64,000 nt of DNA. It comes from Medicago truncatula (Eukaryota; Streptophyta; Magnoliopsida; Fabales; Fabaceae). The stretch lies in contig NC_053045.1 in NCBI RefSeq assembly GCF_003473485.1, positions 27,006,494-27,070,493 of the forward strand. Reading direction: 5' to 3'. Position numbers and translations under genes: made by a program. Under the pieces are notes generated by a model, which ran no database searches, was not told the origin of the DNA, and was given only the letters and a program-made list of their open reading frames with translations. Positions 37,180 to 47,204 of this stretch are shown here, piece after piece (position 1 is the stretch's first letter; each line of letters opens with the position of its first letter).

Positions 37180-38214
37180 TCATAAACCAGCCAAGTAACA
37201 AAACCAAACACAAACAACAAACGCAACAATGGTAGAAACACCATCACGTACCTTCTGTCTCTTAAACTTCATCTCTCTCCTCTCCCTAATCAACCCCAAG
37301 AATCTCTCATACCTCTCTTTCATCTCTCCCACTTCACTAACTTTCTTCCTCTCTCCAAACTCCATTGCCTTCATCAATATCCCAACCCCTTCTTTCCCAC
37401 TAACCTCCCCTCCTTCCATATCCTCCATTACTAAACTCACCTCCCTCATGTACAATTCACCCCCAACTTTCCCACAACATGTCACCTTCACCATACACTG
37501 GACCATCTCGGTTGATCGTCGTGTCTCTCCCGCCATTGTCACCGCGAAAAGAATCTCCATGTCTCTTGTTAGCCAGTGACGTCGTACTAATACCGGCTTC
37601 CGGCTGGAAACGTTCGCTGAACGTTTTCCAGTCGGGTCGATGATAATCCAGCTTAATGATAAATTCTCTTCCAAATTCTTCATCCATTCTTCATTTTTTC
37701 TAACAAACTTCACCGGAGTTGGAACCAGCTCATTTGGTTCCAAAGTTCCAATATATAACGACGACGTGAGAAACATGTTCTTTTTCGTTTCAGTTCGCTG
37801 AACTCTGGAAAACACCGGCTTACCTTTGTAGTGTATATCCACAGCAGAGATAAGCTCTTCTGGCGGAGGAGGTGACGGAGGATGATTTGATTTTGAATGA
37901 GAAGAGAAATGATGAAGAGTGGGAAATGCGTCTGAGAAAATCGAACGGTGACCATTTGGGAAAGTGGAGATGACATGGCTGGTGGTAGAATCTAGTAACG
38001 ACGGCCACGTCTCGGTGCAGATTTTTTTCCAAAGATCATTATCCATGCAGAGGTGGCGGAGGTGAGAGCAAGTGGAGGCAGTGGTGGCGAGCGTGGCGGC
38101 GTCGAGGTGGGTGAGGATGTGTGTATGGAGGATATCATGGTGCATGGTGGTGATGCTTGATGTTGATGATGATGATGACGAAACCATCTTGCTTTCGGTT
38201 GAAGCAATAGCCAT
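37180..38214 (-). CDS. F-box protein with C-terminal hydrophobic tail (At2g27310-like)
   Basis: One exon, 344 aa from the ATG at 38214 (a longer frame begins at a TTG two codons upstream). After a Ser-rich start, the F-box lies at about 26-72 ('HHDILHTHILTHLDAATLAT' then 'CSHLRHLCMDNDLWKKIC'). This is the SKP1-binding module of an SCF E3 ubiquitin ligase. The middle holds 'AVDIHYKGKPVFSRV' and 'LSLSWIIIDPTGKRS' blocks as in Arabidopsis At2g27310/At2g36090-type proteins. A basic stretch is followed by a 20-residue hydrophobic tail (about 325-344, 'STIVAFVVCVWFCYLAGL') that could anchor the protein in a membrane. The substrate is unknown. The 3' end has a partial duplicate at 33.8-34.1 kb. Confidence 0.88.
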   Translation of the reverse strand: MAIASTESKMVSSSSSSTSSITTMHHDILHTHILTHLDAATLATTASTCSHLRHLCMDNDLWKKICTETWPSLLDSTTSHVISTFPNGHRSIFSDAFPTLHHFSSHSKSNHPPSPPPPEELISAVDIHYKGKPVFSRVQRTETKKNMFLTSSLYIGTLEPNELVPTPVKFVRKNEEWMKNLEENLSLSWIIIDPTGKRSANVSSRKPVLVRRHWLTRDMEILFAVTMAGETRRSTEMVQCMVKVTCCGKVGGELYMREVSLVMEDMEGGEVSGKEGVGILMKAMEFGERKKVSEVGEMKERYERFLGLIRERREMKFKRQKVRDGVSTIVAFVVCVWFCYLAGL

Positions 38215-38888
38215 GACCAATATGATACAAATATGTTAATTTTTGTTTCTAGAGATGAGAAAGGGTGAAGATATGTAAAAGTATGAAATATTTATATTGT
38301 TCCAATGGTTCAAATGGATAATAAGAAATGTTACATGATTAGGTGGAGTACAACTATAGAATATATATATATATATAATTGAAGTGGTGAATTATTATAT
38401 AAGAGTATAGGAGTAAAGATATTATTAAGGTTGGAATGAATGAATGATGGTGAGTCAAGTCAATGTTGGTTGTCAAGTTTGTCCATATCTGTAAAACTTT
38501 ATCACATCACAGCTAAATTGCGTTCAAACTTTTGAATGCTGCTTATTTTTTTCTTCCTATATTAAAGTTTTTGGAAATTTTATTTCTATAGCCATCTTCC
38601 ACGGTGCATAATCATTATTAAGTCTTTAGAAAATTTGACATGAGAAAAAAAGATCATCATTAGAATTAGAATATATGCTCTATATATTTTTTATTAAACC
38701 TTTAATTAGATTACTATAAATTATGATCTTCAGCGTTGGCAACACTTTTTCATTAATTCTTTTTATTAAGGATAAAAAATTTAAAGATAAAGGGTGTGCA
38801 AGCTATAGGGATATAATAACGTTGACGTTAAGATGAGTTTTTTATTATGACTTTTAATGAGTTTTTGATATGATTGCTTATAAGTATA
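38215..38888. promoter_or_regulatory. F-box gene 5' flank and intergenic DNA
   Basis: Read on the - strand, this is the upstream region of the F-box gene. A (TA)n run at about 38363-38378 lies 150 bp before the ATG. No confident promoter element can be named. Confidence 0.3.
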
Positions 38889-39650
38889 GGGTCATGCTAA
38901 CTTGTGTCTTTATGACACATGTTAAGTATTAATGTCATTTCACTGATGGTAAGAATTTATTGAAAAAAATTAAGTTTAATTGCACTTTTGGACCCCTATC
39001 TTTCGAAAAGTTGCGGTTATGACCCCCTAACTAATTTAAATACAAAACAGCCCCCAATGTTTTGATTTTTTGGCAGTTTTGGACCCCCAGTCCATTAGTA
39101 AGGTGCCACGTGGCCCCCTAAATAATACACGTCGCACCTCACTAATGGACTGCGGGTCCAAAAGTTGCGGTTATGGCCCCCTAACTAATTTAAATACAAA
39201 ACAGCCCCCCTATGTTTTGATTCTTTGGCAGTTTTGAACCCCCAGTCCATCAGTGAGGTGCCACGTGTATTATTTAGGGGGCCACGTGGCACCTCACTAA
39301 TGGACTGGGGGTCCAAAACTGCCAAAAAATCAAAACATTGGGGGCTGTTTTGTATTTAAATTAGTTAGGGGGTCATAACCGCAACTTTTGGAAAGATAGG
39401 GGTCCAAAAATACAATTAAGCCAAAAAATTATTACTCTCCCTCCAAAATATAAGCAAAAAGTAGTCAAATAAGTTGATGTATCTGTACAAATTTTGAACC
39501 AAATACATTAACTTTTATTAACTAATGTTTGCTTACATTTTGGAATGGGAGTATTAAACATTTTGAGCAATAATTAACACAATTTTCGATACATAATTTC
39601 TATTAGTAGAATTCTTAACATGTGTCCTTAAGGTACAAGTTATCATTTCA
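38889..39650. mobile_element. MITE (family B), split by a family A MITE
   Basis: The left end 'GGGTCATGCTAACTTGTGTC' and the right end (39612-39646, complement of 'taacttgtaccttaaggac') form inverted repeats. The same family is intact at 62871-63050. The centre is occupied by the family A element at 38971-39422, so family B was here first. Confidence 0.65.
38971..39422. mobile_element. Palindromic MITE (family A) with an internally duplicated arm
   Basis: The ends match the copies at 6151 and 32485 (TTTAATTGCACTTTTGGACC and the complement ending AATTAAGCC). The blocks 'tccaaaagttgcggttatgg' and 'acaaaacagccccc' occur an extra time inside (about 39148-39230), and 'aggtgccacgtg' appears in several orientations. 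Thus one arm is duplicated, which explains 452 bp against 315-343 bp in the other copies. Confidence 0.8.
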
Positions 39651-40999
39651 CATAAGTTTAATGAGTATTTTATTTTTAATAAAAAAAATGATATAACGAC
39701 GTTAACATTTTTTTGAGCAAGACGTTGACATTTTAAACATACATGATTAAATTGATTTGTCGTCTTTGTGCGGTGTTCATTTGATTGTTGAAAGATTAGT
39801 TTTGATCAAGTACAGATTCAATCAATGACTTTTGCGTCGTCAACGTTGCAGATCCAGAAACATGAATATTTCAGTGGCTTGAATATAATCATATTTGTAG
39901 GCTATGTACTTTGTCGTTTTATGCTATCAATTTGAATGAATGAATGAATATCATTTATTTTTATCAGAAAAAAAATGTTACATGAAATTTAGTTAAGGGA
40001 CGAATTGTGTTATTTTGCCTTTAATGATTTATATTAGATTAACCCAATATTTTATGAATATTTTCAAAAAAATAAAATAGTAAAGAGTCCATCTTTAAAT
40101 TTTTCTTTTTTAGATCCATATTAGATACACCCGTTTTTTATTGATATAATGACTTTTAAAAATTAAAATCAACTTTGAGAGTTTGTCAAAATATATTTAT
40201 TTAATATTTTATCTCGTCTATATAATTAATAGTTGTAAGGTCCAAATTTTTATATTTAATTAATTACAACACTTAAGAGTAAAAAAAATCCTTGCTATTG
40301 TTCTAAACATTTCTTTTTTAAAATGAAAGTGATTGGAGAAGAAAAGTAAACATGCATTAACATGCATGCATATAAATGTAGTAAACGAAAGTATGCTGTT
40401 AGTACGAGAATTGACTTGGTGTTGTTCATTGTCGTGGCAGACACTTCCACGAACTAGCTAACGAGAACTTCAAGTCGCATTTTGCAGCTTTTGTTCCACA
40501 ATGGGTGTGTAGTTGTACCATTTTTCAACCTATTAAGGATTGCGTCATATGGTAAATCTAAGACTTTTGATCAATAATGTCAATTTAACTAAGAAATAAA
40601 AATTAAAAGCAATTATTAGCACTTTGTTACTAAAAAATAATCATTATTTCACGTATATATATGAATTTCCAATTCAATAATGGTAGGAAAATAATTTATT
40701 TTTTTCTTCCTTTGATAGTATAACACCTCAAAATTTGTATGAGTGAGACGGCCGGTCATTTGTTTGTGTCATGCCTGGTAGAGGCTTCGGTGTGGTTAAG
40801 GTGTATAGGTGGTTGGATTGGGACTTGAGAGTTACCGATGAGTGTTTTAGATCTTTTTCAATTTTTGTCATTTGATAAGAGGGTTAGGAGGAGGCTTTAT
40901 GTGTGCCTGTTTGTAAGTGTCAAAATAAGATTATTTTTACTAACACTTAGCGACTTGTTTTACAAGTAAATTACATTAAAAACCTCTAATTTATTATAA
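39651..40999. other. Intergenic DNA, no gene seen
   Basis: AT-rich sequence without recognisable coding or repeat structure, apart from being left of the nested retroelements. Confidence 0.35.
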
Positions 41000-42239
41000 A
41001 TACATAATATAGGTTTTAGCCAGATAAGCTAATTTCATCTATTTCCCTTCGTTTATGTAAGCACTTGAGTTGGAAAACAAAGACAAAGCAGAAAGTTTCA
41101 TAATTGTCAAAATTCAGAATGTTGTCAGCTCCGTCTAACAAATTTAGTTTGCCTAATGAATCGAATCATGTCAGCTTCGCTAGCCAAGCAGGAGGCCAGC
41201 CTAGCGAAAAACAGGCGGTTTAAAGAAAGCTGCTCATAATGTTGTGAAAGAAATTAAAAGCCATTTTTTGTCATGTGATGTACAACAAAAAGCTTGTCAT
41301 ATTATGAGAAAGAAAGAGCATGGAGCAAAGGAGGTTAAGGAAAACCATGAGAGAGGAAACCTTTCCAATTGGTTAAAGCGGTGGCAAGAATGCCTATAAA
41401 TATGAGAACTTCTTCCCTTGGAGAGAATATGTTTTGGGAAGAAAAAAAAAAACAACCCACTTGGTTCTTTGCAAAAAAGCTCAATAAACAAGAGAGAAAG
41501 GGAGAGTGATCTAGAGGGAGAGAAAACGGAAGCGAAGGAAATTGTGTGAGTTGCTTCAACGTCAAATCTTTCTACTTCTTCTCGTTTATCATTATAAAGT
41601 TATCATGTATACCACTAGGAATCTAACGGAGATACTTAATATGGATTGTGAAATATGAATTTTATTTCGTTATATTCTTTAGTTTAAATATGTTCTTAAT
41701 GTTTTGTCGATGATGTGAAGTTCTACAATTGATCTTTTAATTTAGTTTAAGTCTTAGTTGTCTTGACTATCTGAGCGACATGGTTTAAATTATGTATAGG
41801 TGTTATCGCGTTAGAGAAAGCGGATAGGTATATATCATGTACAACTATCTGCGTGTATGCCATTGAAACAATCAACTATTTTTCCACTAACGTTAACGCA
41901 ACGAAAGTCAGTTGGTTCAATGGATCTCGCATCGTTAACCATAGATGGAGACGTATGCTGAGAGATAGATGGAGTTATAATTGAAATAAAAGGAGTATAT
42001 AATCGATTCAGGAAGGATATTAGACAAATAGTTCATGAAGCTTAATCCCGACAGTATATCTTTCTACTTTTGTTTTATCATATACATTGGAAAGAGAATT
42101 CATGAACAAACAAACTTTTAATTTCATACTCAAAATGATGTTAGTTGTTGAAGGAATATGATAAGCTCATGAGTTTTAGTGGATTCGATATTTTATTTTT
42201 TGATAAACCAACATACTTTTTTGTTGTACGAGGATTGGA
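41000..42239 (+). mobile_element. Older LTR of Athila/Cyclops-like element (left part)
   Basis: LTR-like region: a TATA box (TATAAATA, 41395-41402) lies about 190 bp after a GC-rich inverted pair TTCGCTAG/CTAGCGAA (41176-41208). The region resumes at 60392, where within a dozen bases a primer-binding site follows (60403-60420). I infer that the LTR runs from about 41.0 kb to about 60394, interrupted by the 42245-60386 insertion. The left border and a target-site duplication were not found. Confidence 0.5.
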
Positions 42240-43347
42240 AAATCTGTAACACCCTATTTCTATTAAAGCAATTAAACATGCGAATAATTCATATATTCAA
42301 GAAATAGATGCTACTTCACCAAATCAAAGAAAACAAAATCGAATCAACGGTCGACATGCATGTATATAAAACCTCATCAGTCGCAGCGGATACAAATCAT
42401 ATACATCAAGCATACATGTCACATGATCTCAAAATTGCATAAGCATAAAATCTCCAAGTCCGACACATGGACAAAATCTCAAAGTATAAAAATAGTCCAA
42501 CAGGATCTAGAGCTAACAACAAAACCCTAAATCAGAGCCAACTCTACTCTAAGACCCGATAGCGGAGAAAGCTCCCACTATCCACCAACATCAGGAACTC
42601 ACCAAGCTACTAAACCTGCACACGTCTACCCATCCATACAGATAGGCAGGCGGTCCATCACAGATCCACTAGGGGTAAGTATTACATCAACATAAACAAT
42701 AACACAAATAAGCAGGAATAGCATAATCCAAATAACAGTTAATCATGGATATTTCAATTTAAACATCTCGTACATGATCAATAATAATATTCACATGCAT
42801 ATACTTACATCAAAACCCCAATATCTCACATCAATAATCATCGATCATATGAACAATTATCAACTCACAATTATTCATACACAATCACCGATCACATATC
42901 ATGAACAATCATTAATCATACTTCATGAACAATCACATATAACATGAATAATCATCAATCACATTTATCATGAATAATCATCAATCATATTTCCACCACT
43001 TTCATGAGTTTATCAATTCACATAGTTAATCATGACATGACACAACAATCCATCAAATACAAACATCACCATTAATCACTTACAACCACTAGTACATCAA
43101 GTAATTTCACAACTAGGACTCATGTCACCTCATGATATGATCGTAGACACGACACCTATATGCATGCGGTACCGGTCATCACCAATATTTTAGGCCGTTG
43201 CCCATCATCACCAAATCATCACCAATTGGATATATAAACATATCCGTCATCACCAAATATGTATGCATGAACATATGACTCAACAACAATGCATATGTTC
43301 ACACAACAACTCACCATATCATCACCAATATTTTATTTGCATTTATG

Positions 43348-43352
43348 CAATC
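43348..43352. repeat. Target-site duplication CAATC of the Ogre element (left)
   Basis: CAATC precedes the 5' LTR and recurs at 58180-58184 directly after the 3' LTR, which fixes both element borders. Confidence 0.93.
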
Positions 43353-44863
43353 TGTTATACCCTGTTTTTGGACCTAAAAATACTGGGCCCAATTTCATTT
43401 CAAACTTTGTCAATTATCAAATTTCAACTGCACAGTTCAAATTGTCTCTGCCTCGCAGTATTTTCAATCACAATTTCACCTATGTTTTTTCTTGCATAAA
43501 ACCTTTTGAAATATCTTTACTTGTCTTGTAAGTCATTCAAAAGTGTCTCTGAATCATTACATTGCTTTTTCTACAGTTTATTTCAAAATTTGCAAAAGTC
43601 ATACAGAAGGGTATTTTGGTCATTTCCTGCAGTGGGACCCATTTTCATCCTTGTGACTGTCTCTGAGTCTTTTCAGATTGTTTTTTTTACATTTCATCAG
43701 TAAACCTTGTTAAATTCATTTCAAACTTGCATCTGAGTCAGTGTCAAGTCTGTTTGAGTCAGTTTAGGTCATTTTTAGCCCTAGGGGCATTTTGGTCATT
43801 TCACACGAAATTTTGGCATAGAGAGGTTACTTTGAAGTACCTCATTTAGGTCATTGGTTCGTTTTAGTCCGTTTTGTCAATTTTATTTTTGTTTCGCTTT
43901 ACGTTTGATCAAATTGCGTTTTATTCAATTTTATTTTTTATTGCATTTTGGTCCAGTTTCTTTTCCAATTTGCATTTTAGTCCTTTTTATTATTTTCATA
44001 TTAGTCCCTTAATTTTTCAATTTTGCAGAAAGGTCCCAAATTAATTCTAAGTCCAAGGCCGCACCATTCTTTTTTTTTTCAAGTCCAGGTGTCACTTTTT
44101 CATTTGATCAGATGCACACATGTCAGCTATAAAAGCAGTGGGTCAGAGTCAAAGCCATTAATCACACGCACACACTCACCTTAGATGTATGCATAGGATT
44201 GTATGGTTAAATAAGCGTTTAGGTTTTAAACACTTAGAGAAAATCCATCTTTTTTCAAAAAAAAACAATTGAACTTCACTTCAAAAAATTTCATAATAAA
44301 TATGAAGTCAACACTTCATTTTTTTTCTTTTCTTTTTTCTTAAGAAAAATTCAATTCATCTTAATCATTTAGACTTTCTTTTTAATCACTAATCAAACCT
44401 CACTTTTTTGCTAAATCTAATGCCCTTGAGGCCTCTCATCTCTATTCTTCAAAATCTCTTTTCAAACTTAAAATCAACCAATAAAAACAAAAACCATCTT
44501 TGAGCAAGAACTACGCCGGTTTTGATCCCGTAAAACGGTACGTAGGCAATGAGTCAAAACTCATCCAAGCCGAAATAAAATCAAATTCTACTTCTTCTCA
44601 CCTCCGTTCTTAACTAATCATACCTCCCCTTTTACAAATAAGCAATAAAACTAAAAGCGTAGAAATAAACTTAGGAGAGCGGTTCTTATGGAATACCATA
44701 ATCGCTCCGGGTGCCTAACACCTTCCCGTAGCGAAAACGACCCCCGAACTTAGGATCTAAGGGTTTTTCTCAATTTTGCCCTTCCCAAGAAAAAATAGAG
44801 AATATCAACGGTCAAAAGGTTCAAGTCCAATTAATGGCTTGGCACCCAAAAACCATGATAACA
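43353..44863 (+). repeat. Ogre-lineage 5' LTR, 1511 bp
   Basis: Starts TGTTATACCC and ends GATAACA (TG...CA). A TATA box (TATAAAA, 44128-44134) lies in the middle and marks the probable start of R. By eye I found only two base substitutions and one homopolymer length change against the 3' LTR (56668-58179). Confidence 0.95.
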
Positions 44864-44867
44864 GAAA

Positions 44868-44885
44868 TGGCGACTTCACTGGGGA
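44868..44885 (+). promoter_or_regulatory. Primer-binding site of the Ogre-lineage element
   Basis: TGGCGACTTCACTGGGGA lies four bases after the LTR. It begins with TGG, complementary to the CCA end of a tRNA. Ogre elements are known to use a tRNA-Arg primer with a very similar site, so tRNA-Arg is the likely primer here. Confidence 0.8.
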
Positions 44886-45572
44886 CTCTTTTTAGCGGGT
44901 CGCGCCTAGTTTTCCTTAGTTTATATTTACGCTTTGTTTTATTGCTTACATATGTGAATACTTGTTTACTTTCATTTAACGTGTGGGGTGAGAATATCAA
45001 AAGTCCTAACCCGGGCTGAGTGAACTTATGTTTAGGTAGAGATATAATCGACAATTCGATCCGGGGGTTGCCTCGTGTATTGGATTATGCGATCAATCTC
45101 ACATAGCTGAGGCATTTTGAAGGTGATATTGTCGGCGTGTGTTGTCATGCTTAGGCACTTCACTTTCAATTGTTCGACGAAGCTATGAACCGTAGTTACC
45201 AAACCCATCTTAGCCTTTTTAGGACGTAGTGCGGTGGCTAAATTGAGTGTTGTCTCAAACTTTAGTCGTCACGCGATACTACACTCAAACTAGACCTTCT
45301 CACAAATAATCATGGAACGGGTGTCGTCCTGTACTACCATGATATATGTGAGAGAGGTTGCAGTTTGGGAACTGTGTTAGAACCTTGGTTACTACTATCC
45401 AAAGCCTTAGTTCACCGGACGCCGTGTCCATCCGTTACTTTGAATCTCAACCCACCTTGTCCTTTGTAAACTAAACAACACCATCATGCATACATGCATT
45501 CATACATAAACATTTTTCATGCATTCATCGAAGGGTTTAAACAAATGGAAATTTTTGTAAATAATCACAGGT
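44886..45572 (+). other. 5' leader of the Ogre-lineage element
   Basis: About 690 bases between PBS and ORF1 without a long open frame. The ORF1 ATG is preceded directly by 'tcacagg', which resembles a 3' splice site, so a leader intron is conceivable. Confidence 0.5.
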
Positions 45573-47003
45573 ATGAAGAAGACTAAGTGCTACAAGTTCA
45601 AGGAAGTGGATTTGGTTAGTTTGAGAGAGTTGGCACTCAAAGTCAAGAGTCAAACAGGGTTCCGACTCCGGTATGGGGGATTGCTTACTTTGCTCCGAAC
45701 CGATGTAGATGAGAAGCTAGTGCACACTCTGGTGCAATTTTATGATCCGAGCTTCCGTTGCTTCACTTTCCCGGACTTCCAGTTGGTTCCTACTCTCGAG
45801 GCTTACTCCAATCTAGTGGGTTTACCTATAGCCGAGAAGACGCCTTTCACCGGTCCCGGGGCTTCTCTCACTCCTCTGGTTATTGCTAAGGATCTCTATC
45901 TCAAGACTTCCGACGTCTCCAACCATCTTATTACCAAGTCTCACATCCGGGGGTTCACTTCGAAGTATCTTCTTGATCAGGCTAATCTCGGTACCACTCG
46001 TCAGGACACACTCGAGGCTATTCTTGCTTTGCTTATCTACGGGCTCATTCTCTTTCCGAACCTCGACAACTTCGTGGACATGAATGCTATCGAGATCTTT
46101 CATTCCAAGAACCCGGTTCCTACTTTGCTAGCGGATACTTACCACGCCATTCATGACAGGACTCTCAAGGGCCGTGGGTATATTCTTTGCTGCATATCTC
46201 TCTTGTATAGGTGGTTTATTTCGCACCTTCCGAGTTCCTTCCATGACAACTCGGAAAACTGGTCCTACTCGCAGCGGATTATGGCCCTCACTCCTAATGA
46301 GGTCGTCTGGCTCACTCCGGCCGCTCAGGTGAAGGAAATCATTATGGGTTGCGGAGACTTTCTCAATGTACCTCTTCTTGGTACCCGTGGGGGAATCAAC
46401 TACAATCCCGAGCTTGCTATGAGACAGTTTGGCTTCCCTATGAAGTCAAAACCCATCAATCTTGCTACATCTCCAGAGTTCTTCTTCTACACGAATGCTC
46501 CTACCGGACAAAGGAAAGCTTTCACGGAGGCTTGGTCCAAGGTTCGAAGGAAGAGTGTGAAGCATCTAGGTGTGAGATCCGGTGTCGCTCATGAGGCCTA
46601 TACTCAGTGGGTGATAGATCAAGCTGAGGAGATTGGTATGCCTTATCCAGCTATGAGATACGTGTCTTCATCTGCTCCATCCATGCCTCTACCTTTGCTC
46701 CCCGCGACTCAGGATATGTATCAGGAGCATCTAGCTATGGAGAGTCGTGAGAAGCAAATGTGGCAAGCTCGGTACAATCAAGCTGAGAATCTAATCATGA
46801 CTTTGGATGGTAGAGATGAACAGAAAACTCATGAGAATCTAATGTTGAAGAAAGAACTAGCTAAGGTCCGGAGGGAATTGGAAGAGAAAGACGAGCTGCT
46901 TATGAGGGATTCCAAGAGGGCCAGAGGACGACGAGACTTCTTTGACAGATACTGTGGTTCAGACTCCGAGTCCGATGATCTTCCGACCACTTCCTATGCT
47001 TGA
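45573..47003 (+). CDS. Ogre ORF1 protein
   Basis: 476 aa from ATG, intact. This is the extra ORF that precedes gag in Ogre-type elements. The main globular part (about 10-330) is of the plant 'DUF7745 / mobile-domain-like' type: 'FYDPSFRCFTFPDFQLVPTL', 'EAYSNLVGLP' and 'ILCCISLLYRWFISHLPSSF'. The C-terminus (about 385-450) is a charged coiled coil ('EHLAMESREKQMWQARYNQA', 'KKELAKVRRELEEKDELL') followed by an acidic Ser-rich tail. The function in the life cycle is not known. It ends 201 bases before the gag frame opens. The family placement is recognition from memory; the position in the element is what makes it secure. Confidence 0.85.
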   Translation: MKKTKCYKFKEVDLVSLRELALKVKSQTGFRLRYGGLLTLLRTDVDEKLVHTLVQFYDPSFRCFTFPDFQLVPTLEAYSNLVGLPIAEKTPFTGPGASLTPLVIAKDLYLKTSDVSNHLITKSHIRGFTSKYLLDQANLGTTRQDTLEAILALLIYGLILFPNLDNFVDMNAIEIFHSKNPVPTLLADTYHAIHDRTLKGRGYILCCISLLYRWFISHLPSSFHDNSENWSYSQRIMALTPNEVVWLTPAAQVKEIIMGCGDFLNVPLLGTRGGINYNPELAMRQFGFPMKSKPINLATSPEFFFYTNAPTGQRKAFTEAWSKVRRKSVKHLGVRSGVAHEAYTQWVIDQAEEIGMPYPAMRYVSSSAPSMPLPLLPATQDMYQEHLAMESREKQMWQARYNQAENLIMTLDGRDEQKTHENLMLKKELAKVRRELEEKDELLMRDSKRARGRRDFFDRYCGSDSESDDLPTTSYA

Positions 47004-47204
47004 GAGCTTCATTTGTTTATCTTGTTGGAAATGATATGTTGTTTTGTTTATTTGCAAGATTTCTAATTTGTTTAAAAATCCTTCGATGAAAAAATAAGTC
47101 TTTTGCATTTGCATTTGCATATCATGCATCATATGCATCATGCATTGGTCACAAAGGCTTCCAAGTGCTCACTATCTCCTGGTTCCTCTGCCGCAGTGTG
47201 AAAA

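Noticed and set aside
42400..43350. Many 'aatcatc'-like words resembling a CRISPR or satellite array
   Set aside because: Irregular spacing and strong A/T/C composition bias without a fixed repeat unit; the host is a eukaryote and the stretch is inside an LTR.
43506..43703. 65-codon frame present twice, also at 56821-57018
   Set aside because: It lies in both LTR copies of the Ogre element, so its repetition comes from the LTR duplication and not from selection on a peptide.
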